Origin: Nitrososphaerales archaeon
GTDB lineage: Archaea; Thermoproteota; Nitrososphaeria; Nitrososphaerales; CADDZS01
DNA length: 8,819 nt
Assembly: GCA_030043455.1 (NCBI GenBank)
Contig: JASHXQ010000268.1
Coordinates: 1-8,819, forward strand
Direction of reading: 5' to 3'
The first letter of the stretch is position 1, and every line of letters starts with the position of its first letter. Of the stretch, positions 1 through 5,990 are shown piece after piece. A model generated the notes under the pieces. The model saw only the letters and a list, made by a program, of their open reading frames with translations. It searched no databases and was not told the origin of the DNA. The position numbers were made by a program, and so were the translations under genes.

Positions 1-218
1 CCGATAATAGGAAGAATAATGTCCTTGACCAGCGCCATAACCACACCGCCGAGATAGAGGCCCAGGATGAAGGCCACCGCGAGCCCCATCACTTTGTACT
101 TGGAAAGGAAATCTATGAACTCGTTCTTGAATCCCTTGGGAGCGGGGGGAGCAGGTTTGGGTTCTAGAAGCGCACTAATTTTTTTCAACTCTGTGAGAAT
201 TTCATCGTCCGAAGCCAA
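1..218 (-). CDS. mscL: Large-conductance mechanosensitive channel MscL, N-terminal part (truncated by window edge)
   Basis: MscL forms a homopentameric membrane pore that opens under membrane tension and releases solutes during osmotic downshock. Only the first 72 codons are present; the gene runs off the left edge. Residues 1-19 are a charged, probably helical stretch. A Pro-rich linker (about 20-28) follows, then a short amphipathic segment beginning FKNEFIDFLSKY. The first transmembrane helix (about 43-65) starts KVMGLAVAFILG and leads into VKDIILPII. This matches the MscL N-terminal helix, TM1 and the conserved DI-I-P turn. E. coli-type MscL has almost nothing before the amphipathic helix, so this protein carries roughly 25 extra N-terminal residues. 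The start must be TTG at 218, because an in-frame TAG lies at 222-224 and no ATG is near the N terminus. No SD is visible. It is divergent from the threonine synthase gene. The family call is firm; the C-terminal half is not visible. Confidence 0.85.
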   Translation of the reverse strand, partial: MASDDEILTELKKISALLEPKPAPPAPKGFKNEFIDFLSKYKVMGLAVAFILGLYLGGVVMALVKDIILPII

Positions 219-360
219 TTTCTATTCGGCCCTTTCGGAATAGACGCTAACGCAATAAGGATTTTGGTATTTTTGGTTGGCCAGTCCTCCTACACCACTT
301 TGTTTATCTCGCAATGGCCGAGAATTATTTTTTGGGGCATTACCCATCTTGACTATTGAG
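219..360. promoter_or_regulatory. Divergent intergenic region between mscL and the threonine synthase gene
   Basis: These 142 bp lie between two divergent starts. On the plus strand an AT-rich element (AATTATTTT, 323-331) is about 34 bp before the ATG at 361 and could be a TATA box giving a very short leader; TTTATC at 303-308 is an alternative. On the minus strand CCTTATTGCG (about 253-262) lies about 40 bp before the mscL TTG. No SD precedes either gene. The reading frame of the threonine synthase stays open back to a TTG at 277, but the added residues do not look like the family, so this stretch is treated as non-coding. Confidence 0.4.
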
Positions 361-1596
361 ATGAACGAAATTTCTCTGAGATGCGTGTGGTGCGGCCGCA
401 ACGCTGAGAAGAGCAACCAGATTTGCACGAGCTGTGGAGGATCTCTTGAAGCCGTTTACAACTATGAAAAAATCCGGGAAAAATTTGGAAACAATCTTCC
501 CATCGAGGCTGGCGCAGAAGGGATCTGGAAATACTCGCCTATCCTCCCTTTGAAGTCCCTGTCGCAGCGGATATCTCTGGGAGAAGGCGCGTCACCGTAT
601 CATCGAATTCTCAAGATCGGATCCCAGCTCGGAATGAAAGATCTCTTTGTCAAAGACGAATCGCGGAATCCCACGTGCAGTTTCAAGGATCGAAAATCGA
701 CGGTGGCGATTTCCAAGGCGATCGAAGATGGATTTAGCGGGGTCACCGCAGCAACAGCTGGAAACGCCGGATCTTCGGTCGCGGCTTACGCGGCAAAAGC
801 CGGAATCCGGTCGTATATCTTCGCGTTTCAGGGCATTTCGCGAGCGAAGATTGCCAAGCTTCTGGCGTACAATGCGCAAGTCTTTCTAACTTCCGGAAGC
901 ACGGGGGATGTCATCGACTTTGTGAAAAAGATCTGCGAACAGTACAAACTCCAGAACTGCTCGGCTGCTTCCCGTCACAATCCCTACGTGAAGGAAGGGG
1001 CGAAGACTGCGGTCTTTGAGATCTTCGAGCAGACCGGAGGGAAGCTTCCCGACTGGATCATCGTTCCCATAGGAGGAGGCGGTAATCTCTCTGCGTATTA
1101 CAAAGGGCTCAGAGAATTGAGGGCCTTGGGGTTAATCGAAGAGTATCCTCGCTTGGTGGGGGTACAGGCCTCGGGTTGTGCTCCGGTGGTAGATGCTTTC
1201 GTGAAAAAGTTGGATCCACGTAACATTCCCAAAGTCGCCAATCCCGAAACTATAGCGCACAGTATTTTGGACGACTGGGCGCCTGATGGGGATCTCGCGA
1301 TCGTGTCGCTGAGAGAAACCAATGGCGTCGCGATTGCCGTTCCGGACGAGGAAACAATCTCAGCCATGAAAGAACTATCCGGGATGGAGGCGATTTACGC
1401 CGAACCCTCCTCGGCCGTCCCTCTCGCGGCTCTCAAAAAGCTGCTCACCGAAAAGACCATTGACAAAAATGATAGTGTGGCTCTTATTGTCACCGGATTC
1501 GGGCTGAATCAGCCTGATGCAACGATAGAGAATTCTCCGGAGTCAACCACTCTTTCGAATTTGGATGTGGGTGCGTTCAGCACTTTCCTGAATTGA
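361..1596 (+). CDS. thrC: Threonine synthase family PLP enzyme
   Basis: Threonine synthase converts O-phosphohomoserine and water to L-threonine and phosphate, using pyridoxal phosphate (PLP) in the cytoplasm. From ATG 361 the protein has 411 residues, usual for the archaeal class. A zinc-ribbon-like N terminus carries C8/C11 and C22/C25. The PLP lysine is K109 in NPTCSFKDR. An Asn/Gly substrate loop TAGNAGSS is at 132-139, and the PLP-phosphate loop PIGGGGN at 236-242. EPSSA at 348-352 is also typical. The ATG at 361 is chosen because the Cys-rich start of the family follows at once; the frame is open upstream to TTG 277, but the extra 28 residues look non-homologous. Two motifs depart from the canonical enzyme: NPTC-SFKDRKS instead of NPTGSFKDRG, and TGFGLNQPD where TGHGLKDP is usual. 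It could therefore be a paralog with a different substrate. No other threonine-pathway gene is adjacent. Confidence 0.85.
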   Translation: MNEISLRCVWCGRNAEKSNQICTSCGGSLEAVYNYEKIREKFGNNLPIEAGAEGIWKYSPILPLKSLSQRISLGEGASPYHRILKIGSQLGMKDLFVKDESRNPTCSFKDRKSTVAISKAIEDGFSGVTAATAGNAGSSVAAYAAKAGIRSYIFAFQGISRAKIAKLLAYNAQVFLTSGSTGDVIDFVKKICEQYKLQNCSAASRHNPYVKEGAKTAVFEIFEQTGGKLPDWIIVPIGGGGNLSAYYKGLRELRALGLIEEYPRLVGVQASGCAPVVDAFVKKLDPRNIPKVANPETIAHSILDDWAPDGDLAIVSLRETNGVAIAVPDEETISAMKELSGMEAIYAEPSSAVPLAALKKLLTEKTIDKNDSVALIVTGFGLNQPDATIENSPESTTLSNLDVGAFSTFLN

Positions 1597-1981
1597 GAAT
1601 TCCAAGGATAAAATTAGGCACAACGTCGTAGCAGGAAATTCCAGAAAGAAAAGGAGGAAAGGAAGGGTGGTCGTTCACCCGTGGACTCCTTTGGGACACG
1701 AAGATGAAGGTGATATACAACAAATCAATTACTACAGCAAAGAAAATCCCCAGAGGAGAACAACTACTACGATAACAACCACCACCACGATCCCGAGAGT
1801 CGCGCCCCGGCTCAAAGCAGATCTGAATCGGGTTTTTCCACTAAACATGCGAAGCCATCGTGAAGAAATTGACGATTAATAATTTTATTACAGGCTGCGC
1901 GCGACATCTTGATGGACTTCGCGAGCTTACTTCCGAAATCCCTTATTCGTGATGGCGGTGTTATTTACTTGGAATGTTTTT
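1597..1981. other. Intergenic region between threonine synthase and the FAD oxidoreductase
   Basis: These 385 bp lie between two convergent genes. They hold the Thr-rich ORF listed separately (1667-1879). After its stop comes an AT-rich patch (TAATAATTTTATTAC, about 1878-1892), then about 85 bp with no recognisable gene. A run of T residues (TTTTTT, about 1977-1982) on the plus strand could end plus-strand transcripts. I looked for tRNA shapes and C/D-box guide RNA motifs and found no complete set. Confidence 0.5.
1667..1879 (+). CDS. Putative small ORF with Thr/Ile-rich, leader-peptide-like run
   Basis: This is a 70-codon ORF starting with GTG. It has the strongest SD in the window: AAGGAGG at 1651-1657, nine bases before the start. 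Residues 30-42 read RRTTTTITTTTTI, which resembles the regulatory run of the enterobacterial thr operon leader peptide. The nine Thr codons use ACA, ACT, ACG and ACC, so the run is not a simple trinucleotide repeat and may be kept at the protein level. The rest has no recognised domain, signal peptide or membrane segment. It begins 70 bp after the threonine synthase stop and could share its mRNA. No threonine or isoleucine biosynthesis gene follows on this strand; the next gene is convergent, so classical attenuation of a downstream operon is not supported here. A chance ORF remains possible. An overlapping frame from ATG 1704 encodes only 23 residues. Confidence 0.4.
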   Translation: MVVHPWTPLGHEDEGDIQQINYYSKENPQRRTTTTITTTTTIPRVAPRLKADLNRVFPLNMRSHREEIDD

Positions 1982-1982
1982 T
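1976..1982 (+). terminator. Possible U-rich terminator between convergent genes
   Basis: The plus strand has a short run of T residues just before the end of the convergent FAD oxidoreductase gene. Archaeal termination usually needs only a U-rich tract. No hairpin is evident. It would end transcripts from the threonine synthase and the Thr-rich ORF. Confidence 0.25.
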
Positions 1983-3181
1983 CACGCTACACTTCCTAGG
2001 CCGGCGTATTTCGTGCTCAGGAGCTTGCCAGAGCGGAAGCGGTCTAACGCAAAATAGGATCGATCGAAGGTTCGATTCTCAGCACCAAGAATCATTTCGG
2101 CGTTCATGATCCCGAAAGCCGGGCAGAGCTTGAAACCGTGACCACTCAGACCGACACAGCAGTATAGCCCTTCAACTCCGAGGCTTTCTGAAAGATTGTC
2201 GATGATCGGATGTTCGTCGGGAGTAATGTCGTACATCCCAATGTACGCGGAGTGAAACTCGGCGTTCTGCATTGCCGGAATTCGCTTCGAGAGCTGCTCC
2301 GAGTAGCTCGAAATGTATTCAAAGGGCACGTCTGAGGGGGGATTGTCGGGATCGGTGGTCTGGGAATCGATGGATGCATCGATGCTGCCCCCGAAGAGCA
2401 AAGATTGTCCCTCCGGTTTGTAGTACGCCTTGTTGTAATAGTCGCTGACTATGACTTTCTTGCCCTGATAGTTTGCTGGCCGCCGGTACACAACCACCGG
2501 ATGGGGCACTGCTCTAATCGGCAGAAGCCTGGAATCGTCGATGCCGCTCCTCTCGAGGAGATGATTTGTCCAGACGTTGGTACACAAGATAGCTCGATCG
2601 CAATTAATATTGGAGCCATCATCAAGAACTAGAGAAGTCAACTTGCCCTGTTTAGTTTCCAGTTTTTGTACGCCGTTTCTAAGAAGGATCTCTGCGCCGA
2701 GCTCTCGCGCTTTGGAAGCATGTGCCCCTGCAGTAGCTACCGGATCGGCGTAGCCACTTTCGGGTTCAAACGCGATGAAGCCGTCCTCGTCGCAGTCAGA
2801 GAGATCGAGATCTGGAAAGGTTTTCATCGCATCTGCCTTCGAGAACTCCAGTTCTTTGATTCCTACCTTGCGCAGCATCGGCACGTTTTTTTCAATCGCT
2901 GCTCGAAAAGGGGCGGAAGCTAGCACCAGCATCCCACACTGGGTGAAACCCGAATTTCCAATCGCCGAAAAGTCGCGGAGGATCTTCAAAGAGTACAGCG
3001 CCATCCTTGCGACGATCTCGTTGCTGTAGTGAGTTCTCACGATGGCCGTGGACCGGCTCGTCATACCGTGACCTATTTCGTCCCGGTCGATGAGGACTAT
3101 TGGGACGCCAGCTCTCGCGAGATGATAGGCGGTGCTGGAACCGGTAGAGCCCGCGCCGATGACGGCGACCCTCCCTGACAT
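1982..3181 (-). CDS. FAD-dependent oxidoreductase, DAO / sarcosine oxidase-like family
   Basis: This family oxidises C-N bonds of secondary or primary amines and amino acids (sarcosine, glycine, proline, dimethylglycine), or in some members hydroxy acids, with FAD, giving imines or keto acids. The 399-residue length is typical. An N-terminal Rossmann motif GAGSTG (9-14) and an acidic residue at the end of the second strand (D32) bind the FAD ADP part. HGMTSRSTAIVRTHYS (38-53) corresponds to the FAD-contacting loop of sarcosine oxidase-like enzymes. The C-terminal flavin-site signature is GLYCCVGLSGHGFKLCPAFG (338-357), preceded by TPDEHPIID (320-328). No signal peptide or membrane segment is seen, so it is probably cytoplasmic. 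ATG 3181 lies directly before the Rossmann strand. A TATA-like GTTATAGC lies about 50 bp upstream. The gene stands alone on its strand, divergent from the KDA-dehydratase-like gene. The substrate cannot be read from the sequence. Confidence 0.85.
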   Translation of the reverse strand: MSGRVAVIGAGSTGSSTAYHLARAGVPIVLIDRDEIGHGMTSRSTAIVRTHYSNEIVARMALYSLKILRDFSAIGNSGFTQCGMLVLASAPFRAAIEKNVPMLRKVGIKELEFSKADAMKTFPDLDLSDCDEDGFIAFEPESGYADPVATAGAHASKARELGAEILLRNGVQKLETKQGKLTSLVLDDGSNINCDRAILCTNVWTNHLLERSGIDDSRLLPIRAVPHPVVVYRRPANYQGKKVIVSDYYNKAYYKPEGQSLLFGGSIDASIDSQTTDPDNPPSDVPFEYISSYSEQLSKRIPAMQNAEFHSAYIGMYDITPDEHPIIDNLSESLGVEGLYCCVGLSGHGFKLCPAFGIMNAEMILGAENRTFDRSYFALDRFRSGKLLSTKYAGLGSVA

Positions 3182-3502
3182 CAGTCTCGATATCTCTTCG
3201 GCAATGATATCTATCTATCTGGGTCTGCTATAACTAACCAAACAGAGCTCGTTTCAAGCTGTCCTGTACCGAAAAAGTACTCGTTGTGCGAAAAAAGTGG
3301 AAATCAGCATAATAAAGCAATGATCAATGGTCTCGATCCAGAGAGGTGCAATGCATTTACCAAATGGCTATTGTTGCCCACTTCGCGTGGATTATGGCTA
3401 CAGGGGCCCCCTCCAATTTAGGGCATTTTGGAGGCGCCTGCCTTACAGGATCTCAATGTCCATGCGGGGAATTCCTTTTAATTTCACAAGTGGAGCCGCT
3501 CT
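3182..3502. promoter_or_regulatory. 321-bp divergent regulatory region between the FAD oxidoreductase and KDA-dehydratase-like genes
   Basis: No convincing gene is present. On the minus strand GTTATAGC (about 3226-3233) could be the TATA box of the FAD oxidoreductase. A direct repeat CGAAAAAGT / CGAAAAAAGT lies at 3270-3278 and 3289-3298. GGGGCCCC (3403-3410) and AGGCGCCT (3432-3439) are short palindromes. On the plus strand CTTTTAATTT (3475-3484) is a TATA-like element ending about 20 bp before the TTG start at 3503, which fits leaderless or near-leaderless transcription. A 61-codon ORF (3327-3512) with no recognisable family runs through the region and overlaps the start of the downstream gene. 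Confidence 0.45.
3270..3298. repeat. Direct repeat CGAAAAAGT / CGAAAAAAGT
   Basis: Two near-identical A-rich units begin 19 bp apart, close to two helical turns, in the divergent promoter region. This spacing suits a dimeric regulator binding one face of DNA. The repeat is seen directly; the operator role is inferred. Confidence 0.4.
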
Positions 3503-4384
3503 TTGGAATTGAAGTTTTGTAGTTTTCAGACCCCGAAGGGAGTTTCGTTGGGTGTTTTGGAAAATGAAAGTCTTTACGATTTGACCGGTGTAGCTGAAGC
3601 TAGCTTTGCTAATCTCTACACGCTTTACTCCGAAGCCAATGGGAATGTGGCGAAAATGAGACAGCTCGGTTCTGATGCGATGAAGGTGGCGGAAAAGTTC
3701 CCGTTACAGTATTCTCTCCTCCGACTTCCCGTAAAACCGGCAGAGATCTGGGGAGCTGGTGTGACCTACCTGAGGAGTAGGCAGGCACGAGAGAGCGAAA
3801 CGAAAACCAAGGGACTCTATGATTACGTTTACGATGCAGTGCGACCGGAAATATTTCTCAAAGATTCGGGGCTACGCTGCAGAGGTCCTGGAGAAGATAT
3901 TGGAGTCCGGAGCGACAGTAGCTGGACCGTCCCGGAGCCGGAGCTCACGGTGGTATGCGACAAGGACGCCAAGGTTATTGGTTACACGATTGGCAACGAC
4001 GTTTCTTCTCGGGATATCGAAGGGGAAAATCCACTCTACCTGCCCCAAGCAAAGGTGTACACCGGCTCGTCCGCCATAGGCCCGGTGATTGTCACGCCGG
4101 AGGAAATATCGGATCCGCACTCGCTCGAGATCAGGATGAAAATTAGGCGGAACGGGAAGGAGAGCTTTACGGGGTCGACGAACACTTCACAGATGAAAAG
4201 GTCGGTTCCGGAGCTTTTGAAGTACTTGAAACAGAACAACGAGCTCGGGACCTTCACGTTGCTAATGACAGGCACCTCGATCGTGCCTCCTGATGATTTC
4301 AGTCTGCAAACTGGAGACGAAGTGGAGATCGAGGTCGAAAAGATTGGAACTCTTACGAATCGCGTGAGGAAGCTGTCGGGTTAG
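3503..4384 (+). CDS. 2-keto-3-deoxy-D-arabinonate dehydratase-like protein (fumarylacetoacetate hydrolase fold)
   Basis: In Saccharolobus this enzyme dehydrates 2-keto-3-deoxy-pentonate to 2,5-dioxopentanoate in oxidative pentose breakdown; it is cytoplasmic and Mg-dependent. The 293-residue length fits. Blocks I recall as strongly shared with the Saccharolobus enzyme are VYDAVRPEIFLK (109-120), VRSDSSWTVPEPEL (135-148) and GENPLYLPQAKVYTG (174-188). Expected Mg ligands are E145, E147 and D166 (in GNDVSSRD), and a catalytic lysine is likely at K184. An in-frame TAA at 3479 limits the start to TTG 3503 or TTG 3509. GGAG at 3492-3495 is seven bases before 3503, which favours it; however, 3509 gives MKFCSF, closer to the family N terminus, and overlaps the stop of a small upstream ORF (TTGA). 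The family includes other acylpyruvase-like hydrolases, but the long shared blocks make the dehydratase call likely. No pentose dehydrogenase is adjacent. Confidence 0.85.
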   Translation: MELKFCSFQTPKGVSLGVLENESLYDLTGVAEASFANLYTLYSEANGNVAKMRQLGSDAMKVAEKFPLQYSLLRLPVKPAEIWGAGVTYLRSRQARESETKTKGLYDYVYDAVRPEIFLKDSGLRCRGPGEDIGVRSDSSWTVPEPELTVVCDKDAKVIGYTIGNDVSSRDIEGENPLYLPQAKVYTGSSAIGPVIVTPEEISDPHSLEIRMKIRRNGKESFTGSTNTSQMKRSVPELLKYLKQNNELGTFTLLMTGTSIVPPDDFSLQTGDEVEIEVEKIGTLTNRVRKLSG

Positions 4385-4396
4385 AGCAGGATCGAC

Positions 4397-4406
4397 CTAA
4401 TTTTTT
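4397..4406 (+). terminator. Possible U-rich terminator after the KDA-dehydratase-like gene
   Basis: CTAATTTTTT lies 13 bp after the stop codon, with no clear hairpin before it. This fits intrinsic archaeal termination at a T-tract on the non-template strand. Confidence 0.4.
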
Positions 4407-4541
4407 CATCTCTGCCGTCCTCGTTTAGGCGCCTGAAGGCGTGTTGTCTTGACGCGTAATATGAATTAACACTCTGGAAGGATTATATCTCATCGGCTCG
4501 TCCTTGCAGCCTGTCTCAAGAAACAAAGGTGCGGCAAACGG
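4407..4541 (+). promoter_or_regulatory. Promoter region of the small membrane protein gene
   Basis: A TATA-like ATTATATC lies at about 4482-4489 and AAAGGTG at 4525-4531, ten bases before GTG 4542. The second element matches the GGUG part of the archaeal SD. AGGCGCCTG at 4427-4435 is an exact copy of a 9-mer upstream of the KDA-dehydratase-like gene (3432-3440). Confidence 0.4.
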
Positions 4542-4928
4542 GTGCTTCAAGTGGAATACCTGTATCTGGCACTCCTCGGCATTATTCTCGGATCTGTCTT
4601 TGGAATGCTGTACTACTCTGTGCGGATGCTTTCCTCGATGAGACGTGGCCTCCTGGAGAAGAGCTGGTGGTATCTTTGCTGGGGTGCGATCCTAGCCGCG
4701 ATGGGCGTTGTGGTTGTGGGAATCTCTACAGTAGCGTTCCCCGACGGATCTACCGGTTACATCCTCATCAACACGACCGGCGTTGCGATAGCCACTTTTG
4801 CAGTTCTGTTCTTCCTCCTGGGATTCAGATCGCACAATGCTGTCTTTCATCCAAAGGGTCTCAGAATCAGAAAGAAAGTCAAAGAGCCCACACCGATGGA
4901 AACTGCAACGGCTGAGGCTTCAACCTAA
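4542..4928 (+). CDS. Small three-helix membrane protein of unknown function
   Basis: I do not recognise a family. The 128-residue product has three hydrophobic segments: about 5-26 (from EYLYLALLGII), 44-66 (WWYLCWGAILAAMG onward) and 72-94 (ending FAVLFFLLGF). The loop after helix 1 holds RRGLLEK and the C-terminal tail is rich in Lys and Arg (LRIRKKVK) before a Pro/Thr/Ala-rich end. By the positive-inside rule this suggests N-terminus out, C-terminus in. There is no cleavable signal peptide and no catalytic motif. The start is GTG 4542, preceded by AAAGGTG with ten-base spacing; GTG 4551 is an alternative that loses three residues. The gene is transcribed alone, and its TAA overlaps the stop codon of the convergent isomerase gene. 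Confidence 0.7.
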   Translation: MLQVEYLYLALLGIILGSVFGMLYYSVRMLSSMRRGLLEKSWWYLCWGAILAAMGVVVVGISTVAFPDGSTGYILINTTGVAIATFAVLFFLLGFRSHNAVFHPKGLRIRKKVKEPTPMETATAEAST

Positions 4929-5935
4929 GTCCACCAGGCCTCTGATGGCTTTTCTGTAATCAGGACCTGTTTCAGAAATTCTACAGCCTTCCTCAACCCT
5001 TCTTCACGAGAAAGGAAAGCGTCTTCGTGTTCGATGCTCACGACATAGTCGTAGTCCACCAGTCTCAGTGCGCTCATCATGTTCTTCCACTCGATGGCGT
5101 CATTCCCGTAGCCCACAGTCCGGAAATACCAGGACCTGTCTTTGAGGAAGGTGTACCTTTTGGCATCTACCACCCCATTCACTGTAATGTTCTGTTTATC
5201 CAGATAGGTATCCTTTGCATGAAAGTGATAGATGCAGCCCGCCAGCTCTTTGATAGCCGCAACAGGATCGATACCCTGCCAGAACATGTGACTCGGATCG
5301 AAGTTTGTACCGATCACCTTTCCGGTATTCTCGCGGAGCTTTAGCATCGTCTCCGGATTGTACACGACGAAGCTCGGGTGCATTTCGATACAGAGCTTAT
5401 CGATTCCGTTCTTTTCTGCAAACTCGGCTTCAGCCTGCCAGAAGGGAATCACTTTCTCCTTCCACTGCCACTCCAGAACTTTCGGATAGTCCTCTGGCCA
5501 CGCGCTCGTCACCCAGTTCGGAAATTTCGAGGTCTCAGAGTCGCCGGGGCAACCAGAAAATGTGACCACTCGGTCTACTCCCAATTTGCTCGCCAATAGA
5601 ATCGCATTGTGCTGGCCCTGTTTGTGCGCACTAGAAATCTCTGGATTGGGATGCAGTGGATTGCCATGGCAGCTCAAGGCGCTGACGAGCAGCCCACTGT
5701 TCTGAATTTTTCTTTTGAACTCGCTGAGATCACTTGGATTGGCGAGCAATTTACCCGCGTCGCAATGTGTCGTACCCGTGTAATTAGCACAGGCAATCTC
5801 GATCGCCTCCAGTCCCAGATTCTTTACTACCCTCAAGCACTCGTCAAAGGATTTGTCATAAAGGATTGGATTGAAAACTCCCAGCTTCAAGGGCGAGTTT
5901 TTCTCAGACTGAAAGTTCTGATAAAAACCTTCCAA
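4925..5935 (-). CDS. Xylose isomerase-like TIM-barrel sugar isomerase/epimerase
   Basis: Proteins of this superfamily (IolE and related sugar isomerases, epimerases and keto-inositol dehydratases) act on sugars or cyclitols with a divalent metal. The first strand is LKLGVFNPILYD (16-27), followed by LEAIEIACANYTG (42-54). Likely metal ligands are E184 (CIEMHP), D213 (NFDPSH), H239 (HFHAKD) and E302 (SIEHED), the usual Glu-Asp/His-His-Glu set at barrel strand ends. From the first possible start, TTG 5935, there are 336 residues; an in-frame TAG at 5948-5950 blocks extension. TTG 5890, which yields MKLGVFNP and matches the usual family N terminus, may be the true start, and TTTTTATC about 31 bp before it could be its TATA box. 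No ATG or good SD exists. It is divergent from a Gfo/Idh/MocA gene, a frequent partner, so both may act on one sugar. The substrate is unknown. Confidence 0.85.
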   Translation of the reverse strand: MEGFYQNFQSEKNSPLKLGVFNPILYDKSFDECLRVVKNLGLEAIEIACANYTGTTHCDAGKLLANPSDLSEFKRKIQNSGLLVSALSCHGNPLHPNPEISSAHKQGQHNAILLASKLGVDRVVTFSGCPGDSETSKFPNWVTSAWPEDYPKVLEWQWKEKVIPFWQAEAEFAEKNGIDKLCIEMHPSFVVYNPETMLKLRENTGKVIGTNFDPSHMFWQGIDPVAAIKELAGCIYHFHAKDTYLDKQNITVNGVVDAKRYTFLKDRSWYFRTVGYGNDAIEWKNMMSALRLVDYDYVVSIEHEDAFLSREEGLRKAVEFLKQVLITEKPSEAWWT

Positions 5936-5990
5936 AGCTGTGCAGAGCTAAAGTTCAAAAGCACCCGGGAGATCGTGCGAGAAAAAGACC
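5936..5990. promoter_or_regulatory. 55-bp divergent promoter with a 14-bp near-palindrome
   Basis: AGCT-GTGCAG-AGCT (5936-5949) is palindromic except for one mismatched pair and abuts the upstream start of the isomerase gene. TAAAGTTCAAAAG (about 5949-5961) may supply a TATA-like element for the plus-strand gene. Such a short space between divergent genes suggests shared control by a regulator at this site; this is inferred. Confidence 0.4.

Noticed and set aside
277..360. N-terminal extension of the threonine synthase from TTG 277
   Set aside because: The extra 28 residues are unlike the family, while the Cys-rich family start follows ATG 361; the stretch is better explained as the divergent promoter.
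592..879. Open frames on the opposite strand or other frames of the threonine synthase
   Set aside because: They lie wholly within a well-supported gene and encode no recognisable protein; similar shadow frames inside the other genes were set aside for the same reason.
1704..1775. A 23-residue peptide from ATG 1704
   Set aside because: It overlaps the Thr-rich ORF in another frame, has no SD as good, and shows no recognisable feature.
1667..1981. Classical threonine attenuator controlling a downstream operon
   Set aside because: No plus-strand gene follows until 3503, the intervening gene is on the opposite strand, and I see no terminator/antiterminator hairpin pair after the Thr run.
1880..1981. 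C/D-box guide RNA or tRNA
   Set aside because: TGATGG and GTGATGG resemble C boxes, but matching D boxes and spacing are missing, and no cloverleaf forms.
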